DNA of 64,000 bases, from NCBI RefSeq assembly GCF_039525805.1, contig NZ_BAAAHZ010000014.1; one strand, 5' to 3'. The translations under genes were made by a program, and so were the position numbers. This stretch comes from Dietzia natronolimnaea (lineage in GTDB: Bacteria > Actinomycetota > Actinomycetes > Mycobacteriales > Mycobacteriaceae). Shown here in pieces: positions 1-9,360 of the stretch. Each line of letters opens with the position of its first letter. Within the stretch, counting starts at the first letter, position 1. The notes under the pieces are model-generated. The model worked only from the letters and a program-made list of their open reading frames with translations, was not told where the DNA came from and did not search any database.

Positions 1-186
1 GTGACCGGTGGCCTCGAGATCGTCGCCCGCCACGTCCTGGAGGTACCGGGCGATGCTGTCCAACCGCAGCCGGCGCAGGGGATCGACCTCGCCCGTTCGC
101 ACCGTGCGGGAGGTGGAGTAGCCCGATCCGGCCGAGGGTGGAGGGGGAAGCGGTTGCGGGCCGTCATCCTGCACTGGGTCGGTCAT
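1..186 (-). CDS. Acyl-ACP thioesterase (FAT family), N-terminal part
   Basis: Probable acyl-[acyl-carrier-protein] thioesterase, which hydrolyses acyl-ACP to release fatty acids in the cytosol. Only the first 62 residues lie in the window; the gene runs off the left edge. After a Pro-rich leader, residues 26-55 carry the opening hot-dog strand and helix typical of actinobacterial FAT-type proteins, with the run RLRLDSIARYLQDVAGDD. The start is firm: a TAG stop lies in frame immediately upstream of the ATG, and AGAGGA precedes it at ribosome-binding distance. It is divergent from the GltB-like gene, so the 165-bp gap should hold both promoters. Family recognised from the N-terminus only; the catalytic part is not visible. 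Confidence 0.75.
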   Translation of the reverse strand, partial: MTDPVQDDGPQPLPPPPSAGSGYSTSRTVRTGEVDPLRRLRLDSIARYLQDVAGDDLEATGH

Positions 187-351
187 CTATGTGGTCCTCT
201 CGCGTGTCCGGTCCGGGCGGGCGCGTCGCGCCCTTCCGGTATCCCGCGACGGTCCGGCCACTGTAGACGTACTCCCACCGCGCGGCGGTCCCGGGCACGC
301 CGGGCGACGGGTGGTCCATGATGGGGACACCGACAGACCCCGGAGGTCGAC

Positions 352-1917
352 ATGCGCAAGTGGCTCCTCGGCGCCCCCGTCGCCGCCCTGGCCGCCGTCG
401 CGGCCTCGGACCTGAGACAGACCAGGTACCCGATCCTGCGGACCTTCCCCGTCCTGGGGCACGCGCGGATGGCCCTGAGCTCCATCGGTCCCGAACTGCG
501 CCAGTACATCGTGGCGGGCAACAACGAGGAGCGGCCGTTCACCCGGGACCAACGTGCCTGGATCCAGGAGTCGGCGGAGGGACGGGCCACAACGTTCGGG
601 TTCGGCACGGACAACAACATCGAGTTCCTCGAGGGTTACCCGATCGTCAAGCCGCGCACGTTCGCCGGGGTGACGGTGTCGGCCCACGCGCACTCCGCCG
701 AGCAGCTCCAACTCCCACCGGCCAAGGTCCTCGGCGCCGCCCGCGGCCGGGCCCGCGCGTTCCGCCCCGAGTCCCTGGTGTCGATCTCCGGGATGAGCTA
801 CGGCGCGCTGTCGGCCCCTGCTGTCGAGGCCCTCAACCGCGGCGCCGCTCTCGCGGGCGCTCTGCACAACACGGGCGAGGGCGGGCTGAGCCCGTACCAC
901 CAGAAGGGCGGTGACCTGGTCTTCCAGATCGGCACCGCCTACTTCGGGGTCCGCGACGCCGAAGGCCGATTCGACATCGACGCTCTGGTGGCCCTCACCG
1001 AGAAGCACCCGATCCGGGCGATCGAGATCAAGCTCAGCCAGGGCGCCAAACCCGGACTGGGCGGCCTGCTGCCCGCGGCCAAGGTCACGGCGGAGATCGG
1101 GCGGATCCGCGGCATCCCCACCGACCGCGAGTGTGCGAGCCCGTCCCGGCACACCGCCTTCCACGACGTGGACTCCATGCTCGACCTGGTGGAGGAGATC
1201 GCCGAGCGCACCGGCCTGCCGGTGGGCATCAAATCCGCGGTCGGCGAGCTGGACTTCTGGGAGCAGCTGGCCGCCGCGATGATCCCGCGGCAGCGCGGCG
1301 TCGACTTCATCACCATCGACGGTGGCGAGGGTGGCACCGGCGCCGCCCCGCTCGTCTTCACCGACGCGGTGTCACTGCCGTTCCGGTTGGGATTCTCCCG
1401 CGTCTACCGGGTCTTCGCCGAGGCCGGACTCACCGACGACGTGGTGTTCGTGGGCTCCGGCAAGCTGGGCATCCCCGAGAACGCGGCGGTCGCGTTCGCG
1501 CTCGGTGTGGACATGATCGCCGTCGGCCGCGAGGCCATGCTCTCCATCGGCTGCATCCAGGCCCAGAAGTGCCACACGGACCGCTGCCCCACCGGGGTGG
1601 CCACCCAGAACCCGTGGCTGGTCCGAGGAGTGGACCCCACGAACAAGGCCGTGCGGTGCGCGGCCTACATCCGGTCGCTGCGACGCGATCTCGTCAAGAT
1701 CTCCGGCGCCGTCGGCGTGCCCCACCCGTCACTGATCGGGCCCGAGGACGTGGAGCTGGCCAACGGCACCCGGGACTCGACGACGCTCGCGGAGATCTAC
1801 GGATACCGACCCGGGTGGGGACTGCCCGGCCCGGCCGACATCCGCCGGATCAACGACCTCATGACTGCGAGCGGCGCGGCCGAGCACACCGCCGCCTACA
1901 CGCCCCCCGGGCTCTGA
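352..1917 (+). CDS. FMN-binding glutamate synthase family protein (GltB-like)
   Basis: A 521-aa stand-alone relative of the central and FMN domains of the glutamate synthase large subunit. Such proteins bind FMN and an Fe-S cluster but lack the N-terminal glutaminase domain; the physiological reaction is not established. A hydrophobic N-terminal segment (residues 4-18) may anchor it to the membrane. The FMN-barrel motif DGGEGGTGAAP lies near residues 322-332. Cys401, Cys407 and Cys412 form the C-x5-C-x4-C 3Fe-4S motif of GltB. GGAGG lies six bases before the ATG. The gene is monocistronic and ends at a palindromic element shared with the convergent HD gene. Assignment to the family is secure; function is not. 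Confidence 0.85.
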   Translation: MRKWLLGAPVAALAAVAASDLRQTRYPILRTFPVLGHARMALSSIGPELRQYIVAGNNEERPFTRDQRAWIQESAEGRATTFGFGTDNNIEFLEGYPIVKPRTFAGVTVSAHAHSAEQLQLPPAKVLGAARGRARAFRPESLVSISGMSYGALSAPAVEALNRGAALAGALHNTGEGGLSPYHQKGGDLVFQIGTAYFGVRDAEGRFDIDALVALTEKHPIRAIEIKLSQGAKPGLGGLLPAAKVTAEIGRIRGIPTDRECASPSRHTAFHDVDSMLDLVEEIAERTGLPVGIKSAVGELDFWEQLAAAMIPRQRGVDFITIDGGEGGTGAAPLVFTDAVSLPFRLGFSRVYRVFAEAGLTDDVVFVGSGKLGIPENAAVAFALGVDMIAVGREAMLSIGCIQAQKCHTDRCPTGVATQNPWLVRGVDPTNKAVRCAAYIRSLRRDLVKISGAVGVPHPSLIGPEDVELANGTRDSTTLAEIYGYRPGWGLPGPADIRRINDLMTASGAAEHTAAYTPPGL

Positions 1918-1961
1918 CCACACCCCTGCCCGCCCCTGCTCCTCCCCGCCCCGGCATCGAA

Positions 1962-2010
1962 AAGAGCGTTCCGCGCAGATCTACTCGGCCGATGTGTGCG
2001 GAACGCTCTT
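1962..2010. repeat. 49-bp palindromic element, copy 1 (putative bidirectional terminator)
   Basis: Perfect 13-bp inverted arms, AAGAGCGTTCCGC and GCGGAACGCTCTT, flank a 23-nt centre. It lies between two convergent genes (45 bp after one stop, 28 bp before the other), which fits a bidirectional terminator. Its reverse complement matches a second copy at 5979-6028, not only in the arms but also in much of the centre (ACAC, GCCGAG, AGAT, TGCG). That is more conservation than a terminator needs, so it may be a dispersed REP-like element. No transposase is nearby. Confidence 0.7.
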
Positions 2011-2038
2011 CCCGACGGCTGCGGGCGGGGACCGGCGA

Positions 2039-2668
2039 CTACGCCGACGCGCCGGCCCTGAGCAGTCCGAGTTCGCGGTTGAGGTTGGCGTGCGCCTGCT
2101 TCTCCCACGCGTCGCGGCCGGCCCGCGTGAGGAAGACCGATCTCCGCTCGAGTAGCGCCTCCAGCGACGCGATCCGCCCGGCCACGAACCGCTCGCCCGG
2201 CACGTGCGCGAACTCGTGGCGGACGTCCTGCGTGTAGGTGTCGTACGTCTCCGGGTCGGCCCCCAGGACCGCGAGATCGGCATCGGACAGGACCGCGCCG
2301 TTGAGGTCCCCGGCCTCGACCCGGTGCCCGCCCATGAGCCGCACGAGGCGCGCCACCTCGTCGACGGGGGCGGCCGGGTCGAGAGCCTTCTCGGTGAACG
2401 CCGCCGACTTGTCGTTGTTCTCCGACTCCGTGGGGTCGAACACCGCGGTGTGGAACCACGCGGCCAGCCGGACGGCGGTCCCGTCGAACGCCTCGCCGTC
2501 CGACTCCAGGGCGTCGACCGCACGCAGCACCGCGCGCAGGTGCGTCTCGTTGTGGTAGCGACGCCGCGGTTCGTTCCACCGCTCGAGCAGATCCGAGCGC
2601 AGCCCGGGCGTGAGGAACTCGACCTCGGCGTCGAGGGGATCAACGGGTGCCGGACGGTCGGTATCCAT
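2039..2668 (-). CDS. HD-superfamily metal-dependent phosphohydrolase (COG4339-like)
   Basis: A 209-aa predicted metal-dependent hydrolase of the small HD superfamily group related to COG4339; the substrate is unknown. Metal-binding residues appear as His39 and His43 (RYHNETHL), the HD-like motif around His73 to Asp78 (WFHTAVFD), and Asp129/Asp131 (LSDADLAVLG), in the expected order. It has no transmembrane segment and should be cytosolic. It starts 74 bp after the DUF779 gene on the same strand and could be read through from the aldehyde dehydrogenase promoter, although no functional link is obvious. Its 3' end meets the palindromic element. Confidence 0.8.
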   Translation of the reverse strand: MDTDRPAPVDPLDAEVEFLTPGLRSDLLERWNEPRRRYHNETHLRAVLRAVDALESDGEAFDGTAVRLAAWFHTAVFDPTESENNDKSAAFTEKALDPAAPVDEVARLVRLMGGHRVEAGDLNGAVLSDADLAVLGADPETYDTYTQDVRHEFAHVPGERFVAGRIASLEALLERRSVFLTRAGRDAWEKQAHANLNRELGLLRAGASA

Positions 2669-2742
2669 GTCCCGATGCTACCGCCGGACCCCGTCTCATC
2701 TGCGCGAATCACCAACTGCGGCACCAGGACCGGCCCCCGCGC

Positions 2743-3306
2743 CTACTCCTCCAGGTCCGCTCCCGTACGCGGCGGGAACGCCGCCAACGCCTCCTGCTCG
2801 GCCGCGTCGAACATCCGGGCCCGCGACAGGAACCGCCTGCCGGTCGGGTTCTCGAGACTGAACCCCGAGCCCCGGCCCGGGATGGCGTCCAACACCAACT
2901 GCGTGTGCTTCCAGGTCTCGAACTGTGTGCCCGAGATCCACACGCGCACCCGGGTCGACGACGACGAGGAGGGCGTGCGCGCCTCGTCGTCGTCGCCCGG
3001 TGGTTCGGACCGGTCGGCTCCGGACGGACCGTCCGCGCCGAGGTCGACCTCTCCCACCAGCACGTCGCGCTGTCCCACTCGGAACTCACCGTCGGGGTAA
3101 CACATGGGTGCCGACCCGTCGCAGCACCCGCCCGACTGGTGGAACATCACCGGGCCGTGCCGGCCGACGAGCTCACGGATGAGGTCGACGGCCGGCTCGG
3201 TGACCACGACGCGGGGCGGGAGGCCGGGCGGCGCCCCCTCCGGCGGGAGGGCGCGCGCCGCGATGGGCACGCTCCCGCCCGAGGGGAGTCCGCAGACGTC
3301 GTCCAT
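2743..3306 (-). CDS. DUF779 domain protein, aldehyde dehydrogenase partner
   Basis: A 187-aa DUF779 protein; the family is almost always encoded next to an acetaldehyde-type aldehyde dehydrogenase and its molecular role is unknown. The signature GPVMFHQSGGCCDGSAPMCY spans residues 51-70 with three cysteines suitable for metal binding; WKHTQLVLD follows near residue 132. Odd feature: residues 89-118 are an acidic, Ser-rich insertion (DDDEAR, SSSSS) splitting the conserved domain, which makes the protein longer than the usual 110-140 aa. The ATG chosen has AGGAGGG upstream; longer reading in frame would run into the preceding gene. It lies 32 bp after the aldehyde dehydrogenase and is surely co-transcribed. 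Confidence 0.88.
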   Translation of the reverse strand: MDDVCGLPSGGSVPIAARALPPEGAPPGLPPRVVVTEPAVDLIRELVGRHGPVMFHQSGGCCDGSAPMCYPDGEFRVGQRDVLVGEVDLGADGPSGADRSEPPGDDDEARTPSSSSSTRVRVWISGTQFETWKHTQLVLDAIPGRGSGFSLENPTGRRFLSRARMFDAAEQEALAAFPPRTGADLEE

Positions 3307-3338
3307 GACCGGTCCCTCCTCTTCTGATCCGCCGCGGC

Positions 3339-4862
<1,524 letters not shown>

Positions 4863-4938
4863 CGTGCCCCTCCTTCTCCTCCGCGCGACCCCCGTGGTCG
4901 TCGCTGTGATGTAGGACACTATGCGCGGCGGGGTTGCA

Positions 4939-4948
4939 GCAACGTTGC
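4939..4948. promoter_or_regulatory. Palindrome upstream of aldehyde dehydrogenase gene
   Basis: Perfect 10-bp palindrome GCAACGTTGC, with a further TTGCA just upstream, 77 bp before the aldehyde dehydrogenase start and 129 bp before the mftM candidate. It lies in the divergent intergenic region (4863-5076) that must hold both promoters. It could be an operator for an activator such as the GAF-domain regulator encoded at 13.6 kb; this is inference from position only. Confidence 0.35.
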
Positions 4949-5076
4949 ACGACCGCCGGCCCGAGCCGATCGCGTGCGGCCACTGCCCGACCGGGCAGGG
5001 CCGGACCCGTTCGACCTGCCGGAATCCACTGAATCCCCTCGCCGCGGGCCTCCCGCTCGCCCTACCGTCTGCCCCC

Positions 5077-5910
5077 ATGGAGACCACAGCGACCCGCGGG
5101 ACGAGCAGGACGATCTCGGCTATCCGGGGCGGACCGGGCCGGCGCTTCGGGGCGTTCACCGTGATCGCCGACGACCGTCGGGTGCGGATCGGGCACGACC
5201 TCGACGACGACGAGGTCAGCGAGGCGCTGATCCCGGCCATGGCCCGCGACCTGCTCGCCACCGGGGTCCTGCACACCGTCGACGAGTTCCACCGGGCCGT
5301 GACCGCGCTCGTGACCTGCCGAGACGCGAGCTGGGAGGAGTGCTGGTCCGCCTACTACCGGTCGTCGATCTCGGCACTGGCCAGCGGCGTCTGCCCGTTC
5401 TCCCCGGTGCACGACCGGGCGGTGGCGGAGATGGTCGGCGACTCCGCGGTGGAGATCGGGTGTTGCTTCGGGTTCCTGTCCCTGCGGCTCGCCCGCGAGG
5501 GTGTCAGGACCATCGCCGTGGACCTCGACCCCTCCGTCCTCGGGTTGCTCCGGACCTGCGCACCCGTCGGCGCCGCCCGGCCCACCCCCGTCTGCCTCGA
5601 CGCCCGGACGACCCCACTGGCCCCGGCCGCCGCGGACACCGTCTACCTCGTCCACGTCCTCGAGCATCTGGACGAGGACGCCGGCTGGGACATGGTCCGC
5701 GACGCACTCCGTCTGGCGCGGAGACGCCTGGTGATCGCCGTGCCCTTCGAGGCCGTCGCCGTGGCGCAGTACGGCCATGTCCGGACCTTCGACGTCCCCA
5801 CGCTGGCGTCACTCGCCGCCCGTATCGAGGCTGTCGGTGACGGCCGGGCCTCCGGTGTGCGGACCCGGGTCGACCAGCACCACGGCGGGTGGCTCGTGGT
5901 CGACAAGTGA
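5077..5910 (+). CDS. mftM: SAM-dependent methyltransferase, probable mycofactocin-glycan methyltransferase MftM
   Basis: A 277-aa class I methyltransferase. The SAM-binding glycine loop is VEIGCCFGF (residues 125-133), with an acidic residue, Asp149, ending strand 2 and VHVLEHLDED as a later motif. The unusual paired-cysteine loop and the setting next to an NDMA-type methanol dehydrogenase locus match mycobacterial MftM. That enzyme 2-O-methylates the glucose of glycosylated mycofactocin, the redox cofactor these dehydrogenases need, and its gene lies beside mnoSR in M. smegmatis as I recall. The ATG was chosen because the N-terminus aligns with the family here; an extension of 52 residues upstream looks non-coding. 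The core mftABCDEF genes are not in the window. Could be another class I methyltransferase. Confidence 0.68.
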   Translation: METTATRGTSRTISAIRGGPGRRFGAFTVIADDRRVRIGHDLDDDEVSEALIPAMARDLLATGVLHTVDEFHRAVTALVTCRDASWEECWSAYYRSSISALASGVCPFSPVHDRAVAEMVGDSAVEIGCCFGFLSLRLAREGVRTIAVDLDPSVLGLLRTCAPVGAARPTPVCLDARTTPLAPAAADTVYLVHVLEHLDEDAGWDMVRDALRLARRRLVIAVPFEAVAVAQYGHVRTFDVPTLASLAARIEAVGDGRASGVRTRVDQHHGGWLVVDK

Positions 5911-5942
5911 CGCGCCCCGACCCCGACGCCCCAGCACCCCGA

Positions 5943-5978
5943 CGCCCCGTCGCCCCGTCGCCCCGTCGCCCCGTCGCC
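5943..5978. repeat. Tandem 8-bp repeat (CGCCCCGT)n
   Basis: Four and a half perfect copies of CGCCCCGT, preceded by degenerate GACGCCCC/AGCACCCC units from about 5918. It lies 33 bp after the mftM stop and abuts the second palindromic element. It looks like a slippage-prone spacer and codes for nothing recognisable. Confidence 0.8.
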
Positions 5979-6028
5979 AAGAGCGTTCCGCACACGTTTG
6001 CCGAGAAGATGGTGCGCGGAACGCTCTT
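5979..6028. repeat. 50-bp palindromic element, copy 2 (putative bidirectional terminator)
   Basis: The same 13-bp arms as copy 1 (AAGAGCGTTCCGC and GCGGAACGCTCTT) around a 24-nt centre, followed by TT on the plus strand to give an intrinsic-terminator-like T-run. It again separates two convergent genes, the mftM candidate and the response regulator. Relative to copy 1 it is inverted; the aligned 50 bases are highly similar, including the centre. Confidence 0.7.
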
Positions 6029-6109
6029 TTCGTTGGGCTGCCCGGTCTCTCGTTGGGCTACCCGGTCGGTGGCGGGGCGGGGCGGCGGCGACGGGCGGGG
6101 CGGGGGCGG

Positions 6110-6811
6110 TCAGAGCAGGCCCTGCTGACTGGCCACGTACACCGCCTCGGCCCGACGTGAGACCTTGAGCTTGCGCAGGATGTTGCTGATGTGGAATTTG
6201 GCGGTGGTGGCCGAGATGAACAGCGCCTGACCGATTTCCTTGTTGGACATCCCCTCCGCCAGCAGCTTAAGGACCTCGATCTCCCGGGCCGACAGGGCCT
6301 CGGACGCCGAGCCCACGCCCTTGAGCGCGTCGAGCACCATGGACGCGGTCCGGGCGTCGAAGGCGCTATGCCCCGCCGAGACCGACCGGACGGCGGTCAC
6401 CAGCTCGGTCACGTCCACGTTCTTGACCACGTATCCCCGGGCCCCCGCCCGGACCGCCCGCACGACGATCGCCTTGTCGAGGAAGGTCGTGAGCACAAGA
6501 GGGGCCACGTCGGGGAACAGGTCGCGGACCGCCGCACAGACCCGCAACCCGTCGAGCTCGGAGCCGCTCCCGAGTTTGAGGTCGATCACCGCGACGTCCG
6601 GGCGGGTCGAGCGGATGACCTCGAGCGCCGCGTCCGCGGTCGACGCCTCACCGACCACCTCGAGGTCGGGCTCCCGCTCCAGCATCAGTCGCAATCCCTC
6701 TCGCAGGACGGCGTGGTCGTCCACCAGGACGGTGCGGATCATCGACGGTGGGGTCGTGGGGCCGCTCCCCGGCGGGGTCCTCGGCCCGGGGGTCGTCGGA
6801 CCCGGGGTCAT
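6110..6811 (-). CDS. mnoR: LuxR/NarL-family response regulator (MnoR-like)
   Basis: Response regulator of 233 aa from the ATG that overlaps the kinase stop (ATGA). The receiver domain has the acidic pair Asp31-Asp32, phosphoacceptor Asp77 (VAVIDLKL) and the conserved Lys of GYVVKN. The C-terminus (about 165-225) is a LuxR-type helix-turn-helix with LSAREIEVLKLLAEG. The first 23 residues are a Pro/Gly/Thr-rich leader absent from most relatives, so an internal ATG at position 6742 (210-aa protein) is a real alternative. It is last in the alcohol-oxidation locus and paired with the upstream GAF kinase. By analogy with mycobacterial MnoSR it should control the methanol/1,3-propanediol oxidation genes. 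Confidence 0.88.
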   Translation of the reverse strand: MTPGPTTPGPRTPPGSGPTTPPSMIRTVLVDDHAVLREGLRLMLEREPDLEVVGEASTADAALEVIRSTRPDVAVIDLKLGSGSELDGLRVCAAVRDLFPDVAPLVLTTFLDKAIVVRAVRAGARGYVVKNVDVTELVTAVRSVSAGHSAFDARTASMVLDALKGVGSASEALSAREIEVLKLLAEGMSNKEIGQALFISATTAKFHISNILRKLKVSRRAEAVYVASQQGLL

Positions 6812-8175
6812 CGGGCCGGCCGCCGGTCGAGGCCGTCGACGCGGGGCGCCACCACAGTGATCGCCACCCCACCCAGGTCGGACTCCACGATGCGCAGTTC
6901 TCCCCCCACCAGCTCGGCCCTCTCCCTCATGTTGACCAGTCCCTGACGCTCCGCGGGGGAACCGGTCCGCTCGCCCTCGAGCATGGCCCGCAGGTTCTCC
7001 GGCCGTCCCACGCCGTCGTCCTCCACGGTCAGCACCACGGCCTCGTCACCGAAGTCCAGGGTCACCACCACGCCGTGCCCCCGCGAATGCCGCGCGGAGT
7101 TCGCGAGCGCCTCACCGGCGATCCGGAGCAGCTCGTGCTCGATCCCGGGGGTCGTCGGGACCTCGTCGCCGAGCACCCGGACCTCGGTGGTCATGCTCGA
7201 CGGGACGTGGAGGCGGCACAGGTCCTCGATCAGGCGGCTCAGCCGCCCGTCCCCGTCGTCGATCGTGCGCAGGGCGTAGATCACGGACCGGAGCTGGTCG
7301 ACGGCCTGGTCGGTCAGGTGCACCGCCTTCTCCAGCAGCGGCCGCTGCTGGTCGACCCGCCCCACCGCGTCGAGTCCGAGTTGCAGGTGCATCCCCGCGC
7401 CGAGGACGAGCTGGGAGACGCTGTCGTGGAGTTCCCGGGCCATCCGCGACCGTTCCACGTCGAGGATCCGCTGGCGGTGCGCGGCGTCGAGTTCCCGGTG
7501 GGCCAGTTCCAGCTCGGAGTTCCGCCGGGACAGCTCCACCACGTGCCCGCGGGCCTCCTCGTACGCCTCCTCCGCCCGCGCGAGCAACGTCTCCTGGTCC
7601 CGGAACAGGACGGAGTTGTGCAGTGCCACGGCCGCCTGCGCGGCGAGGATCCGCAGGACCACCGTGTCGATGTCGTCGGCCGGCCGCCCGGGGTGGCGCC
7701 AGGACGCCAGTCCCCCGATCACCCCACCGTGCAGGATCAACGGCACGGTCACTGCGTCGGGACCTCCGGCCTCGGCGACCTCGGTGGACCGGCCGCCGCG
7801 GAGGACCGCGAGCAGCACGTTGACCACACCTTTGGGCAGCCCCTCGGGGACCGGCGCCAGATCCCGCCCCTCGAACGCGACGAACCGCCCCTTGGGGTCC
7901 ACGATGACGTGCCGTGGCTCGACGGACGGGAGCTGACCGTCCCGGAGGGCGACCAGCGCCCACTCGGCGTCGAGCTGGTCGTAGGCGACCCGGAGGACCG
8001 ACAGCATCAGCTCCTCGGGCCCCTCGGCGGTCCGCACCAGCGCACCGGAGACCCGATCGAGCGCGTGCATGGAGCGGCGCAGCCGCGACTCCGCCGCACG
8101 GTACTGATCGAAGAAGCTCCTCTTGACCGACCGCAGGCCCAGGAGGGAGTCCAGATCCGTGGGCCCCTCGGTCAT
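6808..8175 (-). CDS. mnoS: GAF-domain histidine kinase (NarX/DesK-type, MnoS-like)
   Basis: A 455-aa soluble sensor kinase with no transmembrane segment. A GAF-like sensor covers roughly residues 45-190, and a coiled coil rich in Glu/Arg follows at 190-240. The HisKA_3 phosphoacceptor is His250 in MARELHDSVSQ. The HATPase domain has Asn359 in the N-box and DDGVG at 386-390. Start ATG overlaps the stop of the iron alcohol dehydrogenase gene, and its own stop overlaps the response regulator start, so all three are translationally coupled. It probably senses a cytosolic small molecule (alcohol, aldehyde or redox state) and phosphorylates the adjacent LuxR-type regulator. The ligand is unknown. 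Confidence 0.88.
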   Translation of the reverse strand: MTEGPTDLDSLLGLRSVKRSFFDQYRAAESRLRRSMHALDRVSGALVRTAEGPEELMLSVLRVAYDQLDAEWALVALRDGQLPSVEPRHVIVDPKGRFVAFEGRDLAPVPEGLPKGVVNVLLAVLRGGRSTEVAEAGGPDAVTVPLILHGGVIGGLASWRHPGRPADDIDTVVLRILAAQAAVALHNSVLFRDQETLLARAEEAYEEARGHVVELSRRNSELELAHRELDAAHRQRILDVERSRMARELHDSVSQLVLGAGMHLQLGLDAVGRVDQQRPLLEKAVHLTDQAVDQLRSVIYALRTIDDGDGRLSRLIEDLCRLHVPSSMTTEVRVLGDEVPTTPGIEHELLRIAGEALANSARHSRGHGVVVTLDFGDEAVVLTVEDDGVGRPENLRAMLEGERTGSPAERQGLVNMRERAELVGGELRIVESDLGGVAITVVAPRVDGLDRRPAR

Positions 8176-9359
8176 GACGCCTCCCGGTACAGTCGTTCGA
8201 CGTCCTCGAGGGTGACGGGACGCGGGTTCGTGGCCATGCACAGATCGTCGAGCGCGTGCGCGGCCAACGTGGGGATGTCCTCGGCACGGACCCCCAGCTG
8301 AGCGAGCCCCGCCGGGATCCCGACGGCCTCCGCGAGGTCCCGGAAGCGGTCCGCGACCCGGTCCGTCACCTGGCCGCCCCGGGAGCCGACGGCCACCCCG
8401 GCGGCGCGCGCCAGGTCCGCCATGCGGTCCGCGCGCATGACCATCCCGTTGTGCCGGACGACATGGGACAGCAGGACCCCGTTGATCTGGCCGTGCGAGG
8501 AGTCGTACCGACCGCCCACCGGGTGGCTCATCGCGTGGACCGCCCCCAGGACGGCGTTGCTGAACGCCATCCCCGCCTCGAGCGACGCGAGCGCCATGTC
8601 CTCCAGTTGCCCGTCGCCGTGCCTCTCGCCGCCCCCGAGCCTGTCGAGCGACCGCGTGCACAGCTCGACGGACCGCAGGGCGTGGGAGTCCGTCAACGGA
8701 CCCGCCGCGCGCGAGAAGTACGCCTCCACCCCGTGGGAGAGCACGTCGATCGCCGTGGCCGCCCGCACGTCCTCGGGGACGGTGGCGTGGGTGGCCGGGT
8801 CGATGACCGTCACGTCCGGCACCAGAGAGCGGCTGACGATGGTCACCTTGGTCCGCCGGTCCGAGTCGTTGACCACGCAGAACTGGGAGACGTCGGCACC
8901 ACTGCCGGCCGTCGTCGGCACGGCCACCACCGGGGGCAGCGGCAAGCGGATCCGGTCGACCCCCTCGTACTCGAGGACGTGCCCTCCGTTGGAGACGACG
9001 AGCGCCACCCCCTTGGCGGCGTCGATCACCGAGCCGCCGCCCACCGCCACGATGACGTCGCACCCCGAGGAGTGGTAGGTCCTCGCGCCGGAGAGGATCT
9101 GGGACGCCCGCGGGTTCGGCCGGACATCGGACCACACGACCGGCTCCGCACCCCGCGCCCTCAGCCCGTCGACGACCGTGCCCGGCCACGGGGTGAGTTC
9201 GAGCCACGGATCGGTGACGACGAGGGGACGCCGTGCGCCCAGTCCCATGGCGGCGGTCGCGGCCTCGGGCAGGGCACCGAAGCCGAAGAGGATCTCCGGC
9301 GCGTGGAACTTGGCCACCCGGCCTTCCGACGACATGCCCACACGATAGGCCCGGGTCAT
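8172..9359 (-). CDS. Iron-containing alcohol dehydrogenase (1,3-propanediol dehydrogenase-like)
   Basis: A 395-aa group III alcohol dehydrogenase, oxidising small alcohols or diols in the cytosol. The nucleotide loop GGGSVIDAAKG is at 107-117. The four metal ligands occupy the family positions: Asp205, His209, His275 and His289 (the last two 14 apart, as in FucO). The N-terminal MTRAYRVG could be skipped in favour of an ATG 24 bases later. It starts 1 bp after the VWA gene and overlaps the kinase by 4 bp. In mycobacteria the matching gene of the mno locus is annotated 1,3-propanediol dehydrogenase; the substrate here is not proven. Confidence 0.9.
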   Translation of the reverse strand: MTRAYRVGMSSEGRVAKFHAPEILFGFGALPEAATAAMGLGARRPLVVTDPWLELTPWPGTVVDGLRARGAEPVVWSDVRPNPRASQILSGARTYHSSGCDVIVAVGGGSVIDAAKGVALVVSNGGHVLEYEGVDRIRLPLPPVVAVPTTAGSGADVSQFCVVNDSDRRTKVTIVSRSLVPDVTVIDPATHATVPEDVRAATAIDVLSHGVEAYFSRAAGPLTDSHALRSVELCTRSLDRLGGGERHGDGQLEDMALASLEAGMAFSNAVLGAVHAMSHPVGGRYDSSHGQINGVLLSHVVRHNGMVMRADRMADLARAAGVAVGSRGGQVTDRVADRFRDLAEAVGIPAGLAQLGVRAEDIPTLAAHALDDLCMATNPRPVTLEDVERLYREAS

Positions 9360-9360
9360 G

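Noticed and set aside
5911..6109. Tandem repeats and palindrome as a CRISPR or phage attachment site.
   Set aside because: The repeat unit is 8 bp with no spacers, and no integrase or tRNA gene is near.
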